64,000 nucleotides of DNA, taken from the NCBI RefSeq assembly GCF_023856365.1, contig NC_064534.1, forward strand, positions 15,273,960-15,337,959. Reading direction: 5' to 3'. Both the position numbers and the translations under genes were made by a program. Origin of the DNA: Brienomyrus brachyistius (lineage: Eukaryota > Chordata > Actinopteri > Osteoglossiformes > Mormyridae). The notes under the pieces were generated by a model, which was not told the DNA's origin, did not search any database, and saw nothing but the letters and a program-made list of their open reading frames with translations. Below, piece by piece: positions 1 to 9,651 of the stretch (the stretch's first letter is position 1; each line of letters begins with the position of its first letter).

Positions 1-42
1 GCATATACCATCTTCCTGTGCATGGAGACTCACTATGAGAAG
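1..42 (+). CDS. golga7: golga7 exon (partial, cut by window edge)
   Basis: Fourteen codons read in frame from base 1 ([14 protein letters not shown]), then a GT donor at 43. The donor GTTGGA is weak, but the next exon resumes at the exact codon expected for the family (V-L-K-K). Confidence 0.93.
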
Positions 43-3000
43 GTTGGAGAACTTTGCACATTTCCTACTCATTACATCTCGGTGGAGAATGTGTATATAT
101 CACTGCAAAGTGGCAATGTTTGTGTGGTTTGTACGTCTACAGTATAAGAGATGCTAAAATGTTACTGCCTGAGTAGGACTTCCTTATAAGGCTGCGGTTA
201 TGTGCTTTGTTAAAGCATTTACTGTGCCTTCTAACTTTTGATATACTTTAGACGAAGCAAGACGAATGTGATTTGATTATGATTGTGATCAGGGTAATGG
301 TAAGTGCAAATTATTAATTTGCAGTTTGTGCAAAAAAAATGGTCATATTGCATCAGGGACACTGTAAAGGGGGGGGGAGTTAAGACTATTCCAATAACCC
401 CTGAGTGACACAGGAAATTTGGAGCATAATTGGATTGGTGTGGTTTGAGAACCCAGTATGATATGCCTTCATGGGGCCCAAGCTCTCCAGCGGCCCCCCT
501 GTCTTGCATTCTTCCTCAAGTAGTAATATGTGTTGTTTTCCTTCAGAGTGGCACAGTAGTTCACTGTTGCCTCATAGTCCTAGGGTTGGGCTTTTCAGTT
601 CCACCCCTTCTCCATGTTGTGAAGTTTGCATGTTCTTCTGGGATGAACACTTGGAAGATGGATAGATTAAGAGAATATTTATCCTGCTAAAGTTGTGCCA
701 GTTAGTATGCAATTGACACCCCTTGGATGCATAACACAGATACACAGAAACCTTCTTACTGAACCCCACCGAAGTGTAGACAGTAGCTTAATGCTTAATT
801 AAGCTCATGTCTTTATTTTTAACAATTTTCATTCCTTTGGGGACACAAATACCCAGGAAAGTGTGGTTATTTGGGTGTATTTAGTGAGCTTGGATGGAAA
901 TCTTATCTATGACCAGCTACGCAATAGCTGGCTTAGTCGGCCAGTAACTGATTGTTTTCCTCGGATCAGTGGGTTTGTCATGGTGTCTCAGTTGGAAAGG
1001 GACCAGGAAACTGCATCGATTCAGGCAAGTCCTCAGTCGATCACCTTGGTTTCAGATGACTGACAGCATCCTAATAAAGATTCAGGCTTGTGGTCAGCCG
1101 TTTCCTGAATATACTGCTTGCCAGGATCTAAGAATGTCCTGGGACTCGGGCTCATGAGCATGGGTGGGTTCTTGGTATCCTCTTAGCTCACAGTTTAACT
1201 TTGTTGGCTCAGTTTCTTTAGCTTTGCTTAGATGTGTTCCTTATGTATACATTACTGGTGTGATCATATCTCGTGTCTTTAGTCTTTGCCTGAATTTTTA
1301 TTCCTCTGTTATATTTCCTAATAATACATCGTTGACTTCCCATTTATTATTTCTAACTATGTACTGATTCTGAACCTTATACAGTAGTTTAATTGTGCAT
1401 CCCTGTCTCAGTACAGTTACCTTATATATGAAGTATAGAATGTAGGTTAAACACAGCTCCGTACATGGTGAGTGTTCTATTTCACTGTTATAATTTGGCA
1501 AACCACTCTCTTTCATTGGTAATTCTTGAAATAATTACTATTTGTGTCCCGTTACTAACCTCATCTGTTTGAATTGGTCTTTGTTATAGCAAATCAGTGA
1601 TAAACCCTGTTCCCCAACTCCACCATCACTATTTTGTAAGGTGCTAGTAAGATGTTTGAAACCTGCCTCCACCTTGTGTTTGAGGAGTTTGCATGTTCTC
1701 CCTGTCTTGGCAGGGTTTCCTCCTGCAGTCCATATACACAGACATGCAGATAGTTGAACTGGTGTGAATTGTCAATAGTGTGTACATGTGTGTCCCCTGC
1801 AATGGACTGTTATCTCACCCAGGGTGTCCACTGAACAGGCTCCAACGCACCACGTTACCCTGCACTGGATAAATGGTTGGAAATTCCTACATCCTTTCCC
1901 CCTCCTTTTCTGACAGATTTGCCTTCCTTTTTATGCTTTCAGGTTTTGAAGAAGATAGCCAAGTATATCCAAGAGCAAAATGACAAGATCTATGCACCTC
2001 GTGGCCTGCTGCTCACTGACCCTATTGAAAGAGGCCTGAGAGTTGTATCCTTCTAACCCCTCTGACTGTCATGCAGCATGTCTCACTCGGTTTCTATTAG
2101 CCAGTTCTCAGCTTCTGACACCTACTATGTATTTAGACAGGCATATATCAGTGAATATTTGAATGATTATTCATTCAGCAATGCTACCCCTTAAACTCGT
2201 GTCTTGTCAACAAGCAGGCAGATTGTAGTCGATTGTGTCTTCAGATTGATTTAGTAACGCAGGAGTTTTATGGATCTTTGAGGGGCTACCTAACAACCTT
2301 ATAATAAATCTGAAAACCTGTCAGATCAGTGGATCAGTTCCCACAGGAATTTTGGCTCACATGAGCCCTGTACACCATCAAGCATTGCTTGACCTTAATG
2401 CAGGAGCTATGCAGGGTTACATTGTATGATTAAATGCTGTCGACTACACTGATGGTTTAAAGGTATTCATAACCAAAAGCTATTCCTAGATTACCTCTAG
2501 ATGTCAGGATTCTGATTGCTCTGCTAGTGCTCTGCCAGCTCTTAAGATGGCTGTATCTCTTTAGAAATTGGGGTCTGTTCCTTCAGCCATGGGCTTGAGG
2601 AAGAGTTCTTTGTGATAATGGAAGGAAAATAACATTAATCTTTTACATCTGCATACAATCTGTGAGACTTCTTTAATATATACATTTTCCAAAAGTCTAC
2701 TGGGCTTGACGTTAAAATTACTGGCAATGAAGGCCGGATTTGTGAAGTATTACTGAAATTCGGCCGCTGCCAGCTCCTCGACTGTTTTTTGGCTGCATGG
2801 TGACCTGGGTTATTTCTCTAGCACGTCTCTGCTAAGCTGCTGATTTTGGCCCGGGAGCTGAACTGAGGGGAGATTGGAGAGGTCCCAAACCGCTTGAGTT
2901 GTATTCCCTCTACCTCCCTTCACCGCAGTTCAGTGACACTATGGGTCTTCTTGGTACTTATCGTGGGCTTCCTTTTGGGAATTAACTCATTCAGCATTTA

Positions 3001-3093
3001 TGTCTCTCAAAAGCATTGTTCATTCTTAACACTGCTGTTTCCCAGGTTGAAATAACAATTTTCGAGGACAGAAGCACTGGTTCCGGAAGATAA
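1..3093 (+). CDS. golga7: golga7 (golgin A7 / GCP16), 3' part of gene
   Basis: GOLGA7 is a small Golgi-associated palmitoylated protein that partners DHHC9-type palmitoyltransferases acting on Ras. Three exons are visible: 1-42 (partial, starting [14 protein letters not shown]), 1943-2044 (starting [13 protein letters not shown], ending PIERGLRV) and 3046-3093 ([15 protein letters not shown] then TAA). They join in frame with GT...AG borders and give the last 63 residues. These match the human C-terminus closely; changes include I/Y to V/F in the VEITIFEDR stretch and a different last few residues. The upstream exons, with the N-terminus, lie before the window. Identity is near certain from this very conserved family; the exon ends rest on splice signals and frame. 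Confidence 0.96.
43..1942 (+). other. golga7 intron
   Basis: No gene is visible here. It holds two reverse-orientation relics of the common fish CCATCC repeat (about 545-660 and 1655-1885), recognised by the 'TTTGCATGTTCT' core. The short open frames across 430-1516 show no recognisable protein and no splice logic. Confidence 0.7.
1943..2044 (+). CDS. golga7: golga7 exon
   Basis: Preceded by a pyrimidine tract and CAG, followed by GTATCC. Encodes 34 codons beginning [15 protein letters not shown] and ending in GLRV; phase 0 at both ends. Confidence 0.97.
3046..3093 (+). CDS. golga7: golga7 terminal coding exon
   Basis: CCCAG acceptor, then [15 protein letters not shown] and a TAA stop. This is the conserved C-terminal strand of the family followed by a short Ser/Gly tail. 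Confidence 0.96.
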   Translation, partial: VEITIFEDRSTGSGR

Positions 3094-5693
3094 AACTCAC
3101 AAGAGATGAGAGTTGTATATATTTCAGATGGTATGGACCATACTTTGATCATTCTTCTCACTTCAAACAGTGACAGGCAGCCTACTGTAGCAATTGCTCA
3201 GCATGGGTTTGCATGTGCACCACCTCATAATTCCACTGAGGGTCTTTGTTTCGTATGTGCAAAAGCGAACGTCACTATAGGAGCTGCTGTTTTGCTGTCT
3301 GGTTCCCGTCAGCTGTAATAGAACTTCCTTCATACTACAGATAGGGAAGACGCAAGTGTAGACAGCTATGCTTGATGTTACACAGAGCTTCAGAATAAGG
3401 AAAAAGTCTTGAAATGCTCCTGAGAATATTGGATTTCTGTAAAGTAAAATCTGGTATTAACAATTTGAAAAGGTTGTAGACACATTGCCTAGTGACAACC
3501 TGCATTATAAGATAAGATGATCCTTTATTAGTCCCGCAATAAAGTGTGACTTCAATGAGTGTCTCACTGAAATGTTAACTCAGCTTTTTATTTAAGGCAG
3601 CCTAAGGCTTTCTGTTAAATACTTAAAAAAAAAATTCACCAAATGTATCGTTTCAGAATAATCATCTTTAAATGTTACACAAAAGCCAGAAAAACGTGAG
3701 CAGCTGTGATTTAATTGGACTCTCAGAACACACACACATACACTAAGCAGAATATTTATACAGTATGGGTCTGTTATTCCTCTATATAATCATCTTTTGT
3801 TTATATATACTAATTTGCTGCATAATGATGTTCATTAGTATCATTATAAAACAATACAATTGCTTATACATTTGGCCCAAGAGTTTTGGTTCCTATTCTA
3901 ACTGTATGTGCAGCATGTACAGTTGGAAAATGTGATTTTAAGGAAGTATGTTAACACGATTCCTTTCCATCTGGTAGCTTGCGCACGGGGAAGTGTGTTG
4001 AGTGTTAAAAGGAAGTTTCCGGGCCATATCTCTGCAGATCCAACGGTCAGTCAGAGTACAAGTGTGGCTTCCCCCAGAGAGCAGGTCTGGAAATTCACAG
4101 CACAGGGTGATCGCTCCCTCATGTTTAATCACCCCAGACCACAATGTGTACTGTAAGAAAACGATTCATTTAGTGGTAATGGCTGCGAAGTGAGTAATAG
4201 CCAAGCAGCCCTGCCAAGATCATCCAGCTGTGGCTGGATACAGCAGAGCAAGACCTATGACCACTGTGTACCATCCTTGGGGAGTTAGTGGGGTAGCTGG
4301 CAAACAGTCTGAGAGTTGAAAGTTATTTCTGACCAACATTTCCTCATTTGTTTAATTTAAGCCAGTCATCTGCCTAAGAGTCTACAATTAGATATCACTG
4401 TTGGTTGATTTTCAAACATACCTGTACCATTTTAAATGGCTGCTACGTATCATACAGCTGAGCTTTTGCTGAGCTACTTTAAGATCTCCTCCCTCTTCGT
4501 TGGGCTGTTGGTGAACACGTGTCTGTGTCTTGCCCTGCAGACCCATTGAGTGATGTGCAGCCAACTTGACCGAACACCTTGTGTCTCTGAAAATGGCTTC
4601 GTCTCCTCCAAAGCCCAGCTCGAGTGCTGGTACAGCAGGCCTCTGCAGCCATCCTTCAAGCCATCTCGAATTCCAGTGGAGGGGAAACGACAGTATCTAA
4701 TGACCTCTGTTGACTATATGTACATACACACCCCTTATTGCTTTGCCCACGGTTCTCACATAGTAAATGATTAACATTTATGAAAAGGTGAAATGATTTT
4801 ACATTTTGTAGGACTGGCATCTGCTGGTGGTTCTACGCCTTTTCCTCGGGAGAATCATATACATTTTATTCATTTAAATTATTTATTGAATATCATAATA
4901 ATTAAAGCAGGACGTGGGTATAGAAAACTGATACACAGGGCACACTAGAAAAACTCTGAGACCCCAGCGGTAGAAGCTAGTGACACTGTCACCATTCGAC
5001 AGTTAAAATCATTCAGTCCTCAGTGCTATGTTGCTGTTTGACTCTGACCATAAGGCATATCACTCTTCTTTTGTAAATCACTGCTGTGCCATATGTTTGT
5101 ACTAATAATGGATAATCCTGTCCATGTGTAATCACGCTAAAAAGGAAAATAAGTGTTGTGTAATCTGCATTGACTTATTCCGAGGTTTTGTGTTGGTGAT
5201 GTGTGATTCAGTATTTCCATATTTTCACATATACATGCCAGTTCTTTAGAACAATAATGTCATTTTCATGTATGATTACAGTTGTGAGGTATATAGCACA
5301 TTACACAATGTTGAGGTTCTTTAAAATGTTCTTTAAGATGTTATTGCTAAATATTCCCAAAGTGAGTGTGGTCATTTCTGGATAAAAGTATTCATGAGAC
5401 TATCACAGAAACCTTAAGATCACCTTTACTTAAGTGTCTATAATGCATTTACATGTGATGTAATGCAATTACAAATGTATATTTGACTATATATGTACAC
5501 ATACTTTGAAAAAATACATTAGGAAGATGCGTATAGATGTGTTTTTATTTGGGGAAAGGCTCTTGTGGCATTGATGATCTGTTCTTCGAAGATAGGCTCA
5601 TTCTTGTATGCCTTAATGTCATGTTACTTTAATCAGTATGCCCTTAATACAGTAGTGAAATACACCTTCAGGCCAAGATGAACTTGAAATAAA
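3094..5693 (+). other. probable golga7 3' UTR region
   Basis: AATAAA poly(A) signals on the + strand occur at 3538-3543 and 5688-5693, so the 3' UTR may be about 0.45 kb or up to 2.6 kb long. No open frame here resembles a known protein. A short SINE-tail fragment (CCTTTATTAGTCCCGCAA) sits at about 3521. The true 3' end cannot be set from sequence alone. Confidence 0.4.
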
Positions 5694-5930
5694 AAGCACA
5701 CAGTCAGCTTGGGATATAGTTTTGATCCCCAGCTGCATGCTGAAGGCAAAATATATATACTGCAAAAGAGCAACATGCAAGAAGAAGCACTATTTGAGGT
5801 TTGTGCTGTAACTGTTCATTTTAAATGAATGAATTTTATTATCCATGCTGTGATGGCAACAGCCATAAGATGTAAGGATGCGGAAAGGGCAACGTGTTAA
5901 TAAATAATAAAAAAAAGTTTGTGTTAGAAT

Positions 5931-6083
5931 TTGGTGATCAGTGGTCATTGTTGACACATCAACGAAATGTGTCCTCTGCGTTTAACCCATCTGTGACTTT
6001 CGTGACATAGCAGGGGGCAGCTAATTCAGCGTCTGGGGAACAGTGCTTGGGGACGGTACCTTACTCGGGGTACCTCAGTGAAG
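5931..6083 (+). repeat. SINE-like fish repeat, copy 1
   Basis: Contains GAAATGTGTCCTCTGCGTTTAACCCAT, then a CAGGGGGCAGCTAATTCAGCG block and a GGGTACCTCAGTG end. The same order of blocks recurs at 7871-8100, so this is a dispersed family. It resembles the widespread fish repeat with the 'TGTCCTCTGCATTTAACCC' core. Confidence 0.75.
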
Positions 6084-6393
6084 ACAAAACAGACGTTTCG
6101 AAATGTGTACTCTGTCTAATTATAGTAGTGACTGCAAGGTACGTTTTAACGTCTTGTATTCATTTTAGCGGACATGGAATAATAACGTAGAAGGGTGGAG
6201 ATAAATATGATTTAAATTTGCTTAATGGTGTTTGGGTTGAAAATTCACAATGATTTGATCAAAATGTAAAAAGAAAGAAATAGAAATGTTAACTTTATGA
6301 GTGAGTTTTAGGTTTAAGAGAAAGAGAACATGAAAGCCAAGTACATGTAACTACAAGACCCAGCATTTCATTGCTACAATGAATACATTTACC

Positions 6394-6909
6394 CTCAGTG
6401 GCCACTTTATTGGGGCCATCTGCTCGTTAACACAACCTGCTCCTATAAATAGCAAATCGTGGCTGCAGCTAAACACATATAACATGCACCAAGGGTCAAA
6501 AACTTCAGTTACTGTGCTGCTAAGCATTCGAAATGCCTCAATGTACGATTTTAAGCATTGTACAACTTTTAGCCAGATGTGTTCATTGTAATAGAAACCC
6601 TCCTGTGATTTTCATCTACTACATTGTCTACCATTTGCAGAGAAATGTGTGATAAATAAATAAAAAAAAACATATAGTTAGTGGCAATCCTGTGGGCCAA
6701 AGCACCTTATTAATAAGAGCGGTCAGAGGAGAGTGGTCACACTCATTAAAACTAGCAGGAAGTCCACTAGTGCAAAAATAACAGCTCGGTACAACAGTGG
6801 TGTGCAGAAAGGTTTCATGGAACTCATTAACTTTTGAAGAGGCTCTGGACCCAATAGGGGGACCAACCTGATATTGTGTAGGGGTGCCTTATAATTTGAC
6901 CACTGATTG
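6394..6909. mobile_element. internally deleted Tc1-like transposon
   Basis: The left end reads CTCAGTGGCCACTTTATTGG. The right end, on the other strand, reads AATCAGTGGTCAAATTATAAGG, so the ends are diverged inverted repeats. About 6715-6860 translates on the + strand into a degraded helix-turn-helix-like transposase stretch (SERRVVTLIKTSRKS...). The element is about 0.5 kb, far below the 1.2-1.6 kb of an intact copy. The terminal family ('GGCCACTTTATTAGG') is common in fish genomes. Confidence 0.65.
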
Positions 6910-7142
6910 TTTTAACTTTTCTTATTATATACACTAATAGTTTCCCCTTAACCAGAACAGACATGGTATCCTCCAGCTTATTGGTTCTGTAATGAAAGCG
7001 CCACGTGCATTCAGCCCTCCACAACGCAGACTAATTATGCCAATTGTGCTTCTTCATGTCTTTGGAAGAATTACAACTGTTAATCTTCAAGTACTTCACA
7101 GATCAAAATTAGAAGTTAAAAAATGTACTTGGATAAAACTAC

Positions 7143-7466
7143 CGTTGGGGCAACAGAGTGTTTAGCACTGTTGCCTGATACTTCTGGGACCAGGGTTTGA
7201 GTCTCCACTATGGCTCCATGTGTGTGTAGTTTGCATGTTCTCCCCATGTCGTTGTGGGGTTTCCTCTGGGTACTCCGGTTTCCCCCCACAGTCCTAAAGC
7301 ACGCTGCGAAATTACATAATTGCCTATAGGTAAGAACGATGTGCATATGAGCCTTGCAATGAGTTGATTCCCTGTCTTGGGTTGTTCCCTGCCTCACGCC
7401 TATTGGCTCTGGTCCCCCTGCAACCCCGAACAGGACAAGTGGTTACAGAAAATAGATGGATGGACT
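7143..7466 (-). repeat. common fish CCATCC-type interspersed repeat (reverse)
   Basis: On the - strand this starts TCCATCCATCTATTTTCTG and carries the usual middle (GTTCTCCCCATGTC on the + strand) and the 'AGTGCTAA' box near the 3' end. It is the same family as the well-preserved copy at 28169-28509. Open frames over it are repeat shadows. Confidence 0.85.
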
Positions 7467-7870
7467 ACCATGAAATATATAAAACTGATTAAAAAATATA
7501 AATCTTATTTTGTTAAGCTGTAATTTCTTGAGCAAGAAAACATGTTAATACATGCCTGTTAAATAAGTGATGTGTCATGAACTATTTTATTCAGAGTCTT
7601 TAACCAGCTAAGCTACAACTGTTTAGTGTGCATTCATGATCCAAGCTGCCAGACACTCGAGGATGTTGTTTCATCTTTCCTGTTTTATTCCTTGCTATGT
7701 TGTTCATAGAGGATTTCAGCTTACACACAGCAAAAATGATTAACTGTAGTCTCAATTAATTACTTGTCAGGGCTGACTGAAAACACCAGTGACTTGTAAC
7801 AATACCCCAAAACATAGCTGCATACTGGGTGGTCTTGTGAGCAAAGCCTCACTTATTGGTATATTTAAAA

Positions 7871-8100
7871 TTTAGTGATTAGTTGTAATTGTTGACACAC
7901 CACAGCACACAGTGCACAACAAAGAAATGTGTCCTCTGCATTTAATCCATATGTGACAATGTGACATAGCAGGAGGCAGCTAATTCAGCGCCTGGGGAGC
8001 AGAGCTTGGGGGTGGTACTTTGCTCAGGGTACCTGAGTGGTGCCTTGCTGGTCAGGGATTACCTGAAATCACCGCTGATCACTTAAGCCACCACTGTCCA
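7871..8100 (+). repeat. SINE-like fish repeat, copy 2
   Basis: A longer copy of the family at 5931, with GAAATGTGTCCTCTGCATTTAATCC, a CAGGAGGCAGCTAATTCAGCGCC block and GGTACCTGAGTGGTGCC. It continues to ACCACTGTCC-like sequence, as the family usually does at its 3' end. Confidence 0.75.
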
Positions 8101-8473
8101 CAATACCCATATGAGTAGTACGCAGCTTTTTCTTTTGATTTCGTGTTAGCCACTGTGATGCCCCATACATATATTTGATTATTACATTAATTATGTATCA
8201 TTCATATCTAAAATATTATGCCAAAACAATATGCTATGTAACAGAACATAACTTTGAACTGTAACAGATGGAAACTGTAACAGATGCAGTAATTATAAAA
8301 TTTATTATTTTAGCCGGTTCCAGAATATCAGAAAATAACCTGTCAGAAGGGCGTGCCGTTTTTCCCCCATTTGTCATATTTCAAACATCTAATCTAATGT
8401 AGCATATGTACCGCAATGACAACTGTTTTGTCCACAAGATGTCAGTACTGCTACACTTCGGTAACGACACCGT

Positions 8474-8689
8474 CGATCTTAATGCCTCCCACCTCTAGGG
8501 GGTCGTTTTATTTTCCTAGGTAAAATTCACAGCCAGTCAAAGTTCAAAGAAATACTTCCGATCTTAATCCCTCCCACCCGTCTTATTCGTTTGTATATGA
8601 TTCACTGTCCAATGAAATTCTTCGGTTTTTTGCTTGCAGTTGGGTGGCAATTTTGAACACAACTGAAATTTACCGACAGTAAAGTTGAG
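8474..8689 (+). promoter_or_regulatory. candidate r3hcc1 promoter / non-coding first exon
   Basis: This is an inferred region. It has a CCAAT box at 8609-8613, a repeated 20-bp block (8474-8493 and 8559-8578), and a good splice donor GAG|GTAAGG after 8689, about 850 bp before the first recognisable r3hcc1 coding exon. No ATG here reads into the known frame. It could equally be chance; transcript data are needed. Confidence 0.25.
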
Positions 8690-9280
8690 GTAAGGTTAAA
8701 AACTAGAAGTATGTAATTTCCATATTAATAACTGCATCTTTGTTTTTACGTTTATTAAAGTAATAAAATAAATGAAGACTTATTTTGTCATCTAAGTGAG
8801 ATACAATAACCATCGTTCTTAAGTATAAAATTTAAGTAAACGACGTTCGGCTATTAATTATTCAAATACGGTGCTTGTTTTAACTTAAGTTTAACTAAAA
8901 CATTGATAGAAAAAGTACAAATGTGTTTACCTTTATGTACTGAATGCAGCTTGACGTCCAGTTCAGTTAAGTCACTGTATTTACCTATGAGTCCTTGTAT
9001 GAAAACGTGTGCTTAGCCACTAAAATATTCAGTTATGATCACTTCTTAAAACGAGTTTAATATGCGTAAAAGATACGTGTTTAGATGTTTCAGGTGATAT
9101 GTAAAACAAACAAAAAAATTCTGATCAGCTGGCTGGCTAGCCAATTTTAGGTTCATAATGTAATACCATAGATTTGTTGCAAGTTTTTTTTTTGCGCGAG
9201 TGTCTGAAAGCAGAGTGTCACGCCAGATGCGTGAGAGTTGTCAATACTGGTAAAACCGGATTTTGAAGGCTAATAATAAT

Positions 9281-9454
9281 AGATACTTCATTGATAGCCA
9301 TGGAGAAATTGTCTTTACGGCTCCCTCAACTTGCTCTTTCAGGGAGCTGGGGGTTAAGAGCCTCAAGGACCCGCAGACGTGCTGAGGTTGCGTTCGAATC
9401 GGCGACCTTCCGATTATAGACGCCCAGGCTTAACCCACTGAGCCTAGTCGCTGC
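9281..9454 (+). repeat. tRNA-like SINE relic
   Basis: Starts near AGATACTTCATTGATAGCC and includes the B-box-like GTTCGAATCGGCGACC followed by CTTAACCCACTGAGCC. Related relics in this window lie at 20080, 34823, 43730 and 45398. Confidence 0.65.
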
Positions 9455-9541
9455 GTAACTGTTTTCAATGAATGCAGAATCTTCACCAAATTGCATATTT
9501 TGCAGGTTTTTCTGTTGCTAAGAAAGTAGCGACTAGGCACC

Positions 9542-9651
9542 CTGGAGTCCACTTTTTTAAATGGCTTTTACCCTCCAAAACAAGAAAATGAATTTGTGCA
9601 TAAAATCACCGAAGACCTGGTACAATTTTTACAGAAAAACAAATGGAAAAG
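9542..9651 (+). CDS. r3hcc1: r3hcc1 exon 1 (coding), non-ATG start
   Basis: Reads L-E-S-T-F-L-N-G-F-Y-P-P-K-Q-E-N-E-F-V-H-K-I and ends AAAAG|GTAATA. It aligns with human M-A-L-L-C-L-D-G-V-F with CTG in place of ATG. An in-frame TAG lies at 9527-9529, so the frame cannot extend further upstream unless the acceptor-like CTAG at 9533-9536 is used with an upstream ATG exon. Confidence 0.75.
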
